NCBI GenBank assembly: GCA_003499925.1
Contig: DNRQ01000203.1
Location: forward strand, 1 to 9,742
DNA length: 9,742 nt
Direction: 5' to 3'
DNA from: Geobacter sp.
Lineage (GTDB): Bacteria; Desulfobacterota; Desulfuromonadia; Geobacterales; Geobacteraceae
Below, piece after piece: positions 5,970 to 9,742 of the stretch; position 1 is the first letter of the stretch, and the number at the start of each line of letters is the position of its first letter. A program made the position numbers and the translations under genes. Under the pieces are notes generated by a model. It was not told the origin of the DNA, did not search any database, and saw only the letters and a list, made by a program, of their open reading frames with translations.

Positions 5970-6563
5970 TTAATTATCCGGGTGTGACTCCTCCGTTTTC
6001 TGAAACAGATCCGGAAAAAGCTTCTTGGTGCAATCGGGACATAGACCGTGGCTGAATTCGGCTTCGGAATGCTCGCTGATGTATTTCTCCAGAAGTGTCC
6101 AGGAGCCTTGGTAATCGCGTATCCTCTTGCAGGAAGCACAGATCGGCAGGAAACCGCGCAGCACCCGCACCTCCTCCAAAGCCTTCTCCCGCTCTCTTAG
6201 GATGCTCGCACGTTTCTCTTCGAGTACCTGTTTCTGCAAACCAAGGTAACATGCCACCCAGAGGGAAAAGACGGCGAGGCACCGGTTCAGCACGGCTTTC
6301 GACATCTCGTCGATGGGCTCTTTGTGGAGTAACGGACCAATGGTGAACAAAGAAGCAACTATGGCGACAACGATGATGAACCTTCTATTAGAGGACCACA
6401 AGGCGAGTAATACGACTCCGCTATATAGAATGGCAACGGCAATCCCCAACGGAAGCTGCAAATCGAGATAGAGAATCGCAACCATGAGCGCGGCACAGAC
6501 AAGGTAAAAACCGACGCCATCTCCTCCCGTAAAAGCACGTTTTCCTGCAGGTTGAGCCGCCAT
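5970..6563 (-). CDS. Four-helix membrane protein with C-terminal CxxC/CxxC (zinc-ribbon-like) domain
   Basis: The 197-residue protein has four hydrophobic segments (about 17-34, 39-57, 61-78 and 90-109). A charged helical linker (110-136, LQKQVLEEKRASILREREKAL) looks like a coiled coil. The C-terminal domain carries GFLPICASCKRIRD and HSEAEFSHGLCPDCTKKLFPD. Cys142, Cys145, Cys175 and Cys178 could bind one zinc or another metal. I recognise this tail from the ends of PAS, GAF and receiver-domain signalling proteins in Deltaproteobacteria and cyanobacteria, where its function is not settled. Here it is attached to a membrane module with no enzymatic output, so a sensory or scaffold role is inference. 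ATG at 6563 is preferred because GAGGA lies seven bases upstream; GTG at 6569 lacks proper spacing. Confidence 0.75.
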   Translation of the reverse strand: MAAQPAGKRAFTGGDGVGFYLVCAALMVAILYLDLQLPLGIAVAILYSGVVLLALWSSNRRFIIVVAIVASLFTIGPLLHKEPIDEMSKAVLNRCLAVFSLWVACYLGLQKQVLEEKRASILREREKALEEVRVLRGFLPICASCKRIRDYQGSWTLLEKYISEHSEAEFSHGLCPDCTKKLFPDLFQKTEESHPDN

Positions 6564-6589
6564 ATTCACATCCTCGATCTGATCCTCAG

Positions 6590-6617
6590 ATTATCGGCTT
6601 AGCAGCCTTCGAGTCAA
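6590..6617 (-). promoter_or_regulatory. Promoter for the CxxC membrane protein gene
   Basis: On the minus strand, TTGACT (6617-6612) and GATAAT (6595-6590) are separated by 16 bases. Each box matches the sigma-70 consensus at five of six positions. The predicted transcript start near 6583 leaves a leader of about 20 bases, which contains the GAGGA ribosome site used by the ATG at 6563. The site lies just past the terminator of the flavoprotein gene, so this gene is an independent unit. Confidence 0.6.
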
Positions 6618-6630
6618 TGACAATCATACG

Positions 6631-6672
6631 CAAAACTAAAATCCCCCTATCGCAGCTGCGGCGATAGGGGGA
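6631..6672 (-). terminator. Rho-independent terminator of the flavoprotein gene
   Basis: A perfect 12-base stem, TCCCCCTATCGC (6642-6653) with GCGATAGGGGGA (6661-6672), closes a seven-base loop. Read on the minus strand, it is followed at once by ATTTTAGTTTTG (6642-6631), a T-rich tail. It lies about 75 bases after the stop of the minus-strand flavoprotein gene. On the plus strand no T tract follows, so it acts in one direction. Confidence 0.8.
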
Positions 6673-6689
6673 CCTCTCAGGTATATTGC

Positions 6690-6710
6690 GGTGGGCACGG
6701 CCCACCCTAC
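6690..6710. repeat. REP-like GTGGGC palindrome
   Basis: GGTGGGC (6690-6696) and GCCCACC (6700-6706) form a seven-base stem with the three-base loop ACG, and CCTAC follows. On the minus strand the sequence starts GTAGGGTGGGC. It shares the leading GTAGG and short-loop hairpin design with the element at 1892-1981, so it may be another REP type. It sits between the flavoprotein stop and its terminator and would be part of that mRNA's 3' end. Confidence 0.55.
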
Positions 6711-6744
6711 GTGATCTAGCTGACGATGCATCCATCTTTGCCGA

Positions 6745-7833
6745 TCAGGCCGCCCGGTGTTCCTCGACTGCCTCTGCGCCGAACAGTTCGTCGAAGATCT
6801 CCTGCACGGTGCCGATCCGGTCCGCCTTCCAGGCGTTGGTGCCGCAGAAGATGAGACCGGTCTCCACGTCCCCCTGCTGGGCACGGTCCAGCGACTTGAC
6901 GATGCAGAACCGCTCGCGGCTCTCCTTGTAGGAACACTTCTTCAGGCAGCCCAAGGTGCAGGCCGAGGAGCGATCCTTGTCGTACTGGACGATGGCTTCC
7001 TGGTTGGAAAGGATGGCGCGTCCGGGGAGGCCGGCAGGGCTCATGATGAGACCGATGTCCTCCTTCTTGCAGTCGAGGTAGGCCTGCTTGAAGGCGTCGT
7101 CGGCGTCGCACTCGACGGTCGGCACGAAGCGGCTCGCCATCTGGACGGCGTCGGCACCCTCGGCCAGCGCGTGCAGCAGGTCGGCCCGGTCCCAGATGCC
7201 GCCGGCAGCGATCACCGGGATATCCAGACCGTACTCGGCACGGAAGAACTCCTTTACGCCGCGCACCGTCTCGTACTGGTCGTACTCTCCGTTTCCGATA
7301 TTCTCCATCTTCTCGCCCAGATGCCCCCCTGCGGTGTCCGGATCCTCCACCACGACGGCGTCCGGCAGGCGGTGGTAGCTCTTGTCCCATTTCTTGGCGA
7401 TCAGCTGCGCCGCACGGACCGAGGAGACGATCGGCACCAAGGCGACATCCGGCGCATGGGCGGTAAGCCCCGGCAGAGTCATGGGAAGCCCCGCGCCGCA
7501 AACGAGCAGCTTGGCCCCACCCTCTACGGAAGCCGCGACCAGCTCCTCGAAGTCGGAAAGCGCCACCATCACGTTGACCCCGATGATGCCGTCGGGGGCG
7601 ATCCGGTACGCCTTCTCCAACTCGGCCTTGAGGGCGAGCGCGTTGGTCTGCAGATAGTTTTTCCCGTTAAACATGCCGCTGTTAAGTGTAATGCCGGGAG
7701 AGGCGACCAGGCCGACCCCACCGCACTTGGCAACGTGCCCGGCGAGAGAACCGGCGGAGATCCTCACCCCCATCCCTCCTTGGATCAGCGGGTAGCGGGC
7801 CTCGTGTTTTCCAATGCGTAACGGTTTGAACAT
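6745..7833 (-). CDS. FMN-dependent nitronate monooxygenase / 2-nitropropane dioxygenase family protein
   Basis: The 362-residue protein has the FMN-binding TIM-barrel pattern of the NPD/NMO family: PLIQGGMGVRIS (15-26), GLVASPG (41-47), VVVEDPDTAGGHLG (160-173, with His171 at the position of the NMO catalytic base), VIAAGGIWD (207-215) and AVQMASRF (229-236). The family oxidises alkyl nitronates, and its relative FabK is a flavin enoyl-ACP reductase, so the true substrate cannot be fixed here. Towards the C-terminus it carries cysteines 292, 296, 300 and 310 (C-x3-C-x3-C-x9-C), absent from classical aerobic NMOs and possibly a metal or Fe-S site. The ATG at 7833 follows AGGAGG. The gene is monocistronic, ending at the terminator near 6650, and divergent from the histidine kinase operon. 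Confidence 0.87.
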   Translation of the reverse strand: MFKPLRIGKHEARYPLIQGGMGVRISAGSLAGHVAKCGGVGLVASPGITLNSGMFNGKNYLQTNALALKAELEKAYRIAPDGIIGVNVMVALSDFEELVAASVEGGAKLLVCGAGLPMTLPGLTAHAPDVALVPIVSSVRAAQLIAKKWDKSYHRLPDAVVVEDPDTAGGHLGEKMENIGNGEYDQYETVRGVKEFFRAEYGLDIPVIAAGGIWDRADLLHALAEGADAVQMASRFVPTVECDADDAFKQAYLDCKKEDIGLIMSPAGLPGRAILSNQEAIVQYDKDRSSACTLGCLKKCSYKESRERFCIVKSLDRAQQGDVETGLIFCGTNAWKADRIGTVQEIFDELFGAEAVEEHRAA

Positions 7834-7862
7834 ACTTCCTCCTGAGATCGGGACTGCGATTG

Positions 7863-7909
7863 TTACACATTACCAGAGAACGGTGTTTTGATTTGTAATA
7901 GTAATGTAA
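7863..7909. promoter_or_regulatory. AT-rich divergent promoter region with inverted TTACA/GTAAT motifs
   Basis: The spacer between the divergent flavoprotein and kinase genes is the only AT-rich stretch nearby. TTACACATTAC (7863-7873) and GTAATGTAA (7901-7909) form an interrupted inverted repeat, with an extra GTAATA at 7895-7900. For the plus strand, TTACCA (7870-7875) and TGTAAT (7894-7899), spaced by 18, could serve as promoter boxes. A regulator binding here could control both directions. Assignment of exact boxes is weak. Confidence 0.35.
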
Positions 7910-7975
7910 AACCAAGCTGGCAAGACGCGCCAGATACCCCTTGCCAAAAGCAATCCCGGATGCTACAGGTGAGAC

Positions 7976-8932
7976 ATGAAACTCCATAGAAAGTTGTCCA
8001 ACCCGCTGATAGCACTGATCGGCATCCAGCTCATCTGGGTGGTGATGGTGGTGTTCTGGGTCTACTGGTTCATCGGAAGGAGCCAGGAGTTCCGCGAACT
8101 GGCACTGCGTTACAAGCCGGAGCTGGTTACCAAGGGGGTCGAGTGGCTGGTACTGGTCGAGGGACTCCTGATGCTGGTCGCCATCCTCGCCGGCGTCTAC
8201 ATCATCTTCCTCTACTGGCGGCGCCAGGCCAAGCTCTACCTGCAGCAGCGCACCTACATCTCCCAGTTGACCCACGAGCTCAAGTCCCCCCTGGCCTCGA
8301 TACAGCTCCACCTGGAGACGGTGAAACTCAGGGACCTCCCCAAGGAGAAGCTGGACGGCTTCATCGACACCATGCTCTCCGACACCGAGCGGCTGAACGT
8401 CCTCACCAGCAACCTCCTGATGGCGACCAGGATCGAATTCCGGCAGCTGGGGGAGAAGGCGAAGCGCATCGACTTTTCCGCCTTCGTATCGGAGTACCTG
8501 GAGCGCAAACGCAGCGATCTGCCCGAGGGGGGGCGCATCAGCTCCGAGGTGGAGCAGGGGATCATGGCCATCATCGACACGGAAGGGATGGAGATGGCGC
8601 TGCGCAACCTGCTGGAGAACGCGCTCCTCTATTCGCCGGTCTCCCCCGAGATCCGGGTCTCGCTCAGGCGCAGCGGCAGGCAGTGCCTGCTCGAATTCCA
8701 GGACCACGGCAAGGGGCTCAGGAAGAGCGAGCTGGAGAAGATCTTCGACATGTTCTACCGGGTGCGGACGCCGGGTGAGAACATCAGGGGGACCGGGCTG
8801 GGGCTCTACATCGTGAAGTCGGTGGTGAACGCCCACGGCGGCAAGATCTCGGTAGAGAGCGCGGGCCCCGGCAAGGGGTGTACCTTCCATATCACGCTGC
8901 CGCTTCCGGGCGGGCAGCAGCAGAGAGGTTAG
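7976..8932 (+). CDS. Membrane sensor histidine kinase
   Basis: The 318-residue protein is a small HPK1-like sensor kinase. Two membrane helices (about 11-33 and 56-80) flank a loop of only about 20 residues. The dimerisation box has the phosphorylated histidine in THELKSPL (His100). The ATPase domain shows the N box NLLENALLYS (211-220), G1 DHGKGL (243-248), F box IFDMFYR (256-262) and G2 GTGLGL (272-277). No PAS domain is evident, and only about 19 residues separate helix 2 from His100, too few for a HAMP domain. The signal is probably sensed within or next to the membrane. AGGTGA precedes the ATG. The response regulator begins four bases after its stop, so the two are co-transcribed and should be a cognate pair. 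The stimulus is unknown. Confidence 0.93.
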   Translation: MKLHRKLSNPLIALIGIQLIWVVMVVFWVYWFIGRSQEFRELALRYKPELVTKGVEWLVLVEGLLMLVAILAGVYIIFLYWRRQAKLYLQQRTYISQLTHELKSPLASIQLHLETVKLRDLPKEKLDGFIDTMLSDTERLNVLTSNLLMATRIEFRQLGEKAKRIDFSAFVSEYLERKRSDLPEGGRISSEVEQGIMAIIDTEGMEMALRNLLENALLYSPVSPEIRVSLRRSGRQCLLEFQDHGKGLRKSELEKIFDMFYRVRTPGENIRGTGLGLYIVKSVVNAHGGKISVESAGPGKGCTFHITLPLPGGQQQRG

Positions 8933-8936
8933 CGGC

Positions 8937-9641
8937 ATGTCGGGCGAGAAACCGCAGATACTCCTGGTTGAGGACGAGATCCATCTGGCGCGAGGCATCA
9001 CCTTCAACCTGGAGCAGGAAGGGTACCTGGTGAGCCACGTGGAGAGCGGCGAGGAGGCACTGGAGAAGGTGGAGGTCGAGAAGTTCGAGCTGATCATCCT
9101 GGACGTCATGCTCCCCGGGATCGGCGGCTTCGAGGTGTGCCGCAAGGTGCGCGAGCTGGACTCCCGGGTCCCGGTGCTGATGCTGACGGCGCGCTCCGAC
9201 GAGCGCGACCGGATAGCCGGGCTGGCCGAGGGTGCCGACGACTATCTGATCAAGCCGTTCAACCTGAAGGAATTCCTGCTGCGGGTATCGGGGATGCTGC
9301 GGCGCTCAGCCTGGTACCGCCCCGAGCCGGTCGAGGAGGGATATCGCTTCGGGGACAACGAGGTGTTCCTCCTCTCCTACCGGGCCAGGACCAGGCAGGG
9401 GGAGATCGATCTCACCGACCTGGAGGTGCGCATGCTCTCGCTTTTCTTCCATCGCGAGGGTGAGGCGATCCCGCGCGGCGTCATTTTGGAGAGCGTTTGG
9501 GGCTATTCCACCGATGCCGAGACCCGCACCCTGGACAACTTCATCGTGCGGCTCAGGAAGTACTTCGAGCCCGAGCCGTCCAGGCCGATCTTCTTCCAGA
9601 CCGTGCGCGGCGTAGGCTACCGTTTCAGCCGGAAGGCTTAA
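8937..9641 (+). CDS. OmpR/PhoB-family response regulator
   Basis: The 234-residue protein has an N-terminal receiver domain (about 7-123) with the acidic pair Glu12-Asp13, phosphoacceptor Asp56 in LIILDVMLPG, Thr84 and Lys106 in LIKPFN. A C-terminal winged-helix DNA-binding domain (about 137-231) includes the family motifs LTDLEVRMLSLFFHREGE, LDNFIVRLRKYFE and TVRGVGYRF. Phosphorylation by the upstream kinase should promote dimerisation and promoter binding. A ribosome site (AGAGG, 8924-8928) lies within the end of the kinase gene, eight bases before the ATG. The kinase-then-regulator order is the reverse of the commoner arrangement. Targets cannot be inferred; the divergent spacer at 7834-7975 is one obvious candidate for autoregulation. 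Confidence 0.95.
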   Translation: MSGEKPQILLVEDEIHLARGITFNLEQEGYLVSHVESGEEALEKVEVEKFELIILDVMLPGIGGFEVCRKVRELDSRVPVLMLTARSDERDRIAGLAEGADDYLIKPFNLKEFLLRVSGMLRRSAWYRPEPVEEGYRFGDNEVFLLSYRARTRQGEIDLTDLEVRMLSLFFHREGEAIPRGVILESVWGYSTDAETRTLDNFIVRLRKYFEPEPSRPIFFQTVRGVGYRFSRKA

Positions 9642-9689
9642 GGCCCGGTTTCGGTTTTCGGGTCGGTTTGGCTCCCTCTCCGCAGGAAG

Positions 9690-9704
9690 GGGTTTTTGAA
9701 ACCC
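9690..9704 (+). terminator. Small hairpin downstream of the response regulator
   Basis: GGGTTT (9690-9695) and AAACCC (9699-9704) form a six-base stem with a TTG loop, about 50 bases after the stop. No T tract follows. It may help end the operon transcript together with the stronger hairpin at 9717, but the case is thin. Confidence 0.3.
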
Positions 9705-9716
9705 GATCCGCAAGCT

Positions 9717-9742
9717 CCTCCCCCCGGAGGGGGGAGGTTGGG
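9717..9742. repeat. C-rich palindromic repeat at the window edge, possibly cut off
   Basis: CCTCCCCCC (9717-9725) pairs perfectly with GGGGGGAGG (9729-9737) around a GGA loop, followed by TTGGG to the end of the window. Composition and design match the C-rich family seen at 1833, 2024, 2084, 3840 and 3889. A G-rich tail, as on the inverted copies, probably continues beyond the window. Confidence 0.65.

Noticed and set aside
7917..7933. CTGGC...GCCAG in the kinase leader as a sigma-54 site
   Set aside because: The GG/GC spacing of a -24/-12 promoter is not met. It is only a five-base hairpin with a seven-base loop.
7682..9145. A 487-codon open frame on the minus strand covering the kinase gene
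   Set aside because: It runs across the divergent promoter and opposite a kinase with every conserved box. The translation has no recognisable domain.

Overview
The window looks like chromosomal DNA from a Geobacter-type member of the Desulfuromonadales (Geobacter, Citrifermentans or Geomonas). The clues are high-GC genes, a DUF4911 gene next to tldD, a class II DAHP synthase, an NMO-like flavoprotein with an extra cysteine cluster, and intergenic spaces packed with C-rich palindromes of the CCCTCCCCTT-G-AAGGGGAGGG kind. The assignment comes from memory of such genomes, not from a search.

Layout. Bases 1-175 hold a C-rich hairpin repeat. A two-gene plus-strand operon follows: a small DUF4911 protein (176-415) overlapping tldD (400-1782), a zinc metalloprotease of the TldD/TldE system. 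The gene-free stretch 1783-2174 is a mosaic of three C-rich palindromes and one 90-base inverted-repeat element. On the minus strand, 2175-3710 encodes a membrane-anchored caspase-like C13 peptidase. A head-to-head pair of the same C-rich palindromes lies before a class II DAHP synthase (3997-5343), the entry enzyme of the shikimate pathway. Next comes a compact BrnT/BrnA toxin-antitoxin pair (5410-5914), less GC-rich than its neighbours. Its near-consensus promoter puts the transcript start at the toxin's ATG.

Two minus-strand genes follow: a four-helix membrane protein with a CxxC...CxxC tail (5970-6563), and an FMN-dependent nitronate monooxygenase-like enzyme (6745-7833) with its own rho-independent terminator. 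The window ends with a divergent two-component operon: a small histidine kinase (7976-8932) and an OmpR/PhoB-type response regulator (8937-9641), then another C-rich palindrome at the right edge.

The genes do not form one pathway. They read as independent housekeeping or regulatory units separated by repeats, with the brnTA pair as the likeliest horizontally acquired piece. I found no convincing undescribed multi-gene system. The best leads are the predicted periplasmic C13 protease, the apparently leaderless brnT with a palindrome inside its promoter, the cysteine cluster of the flavoprotein, and the repeat mosaic.
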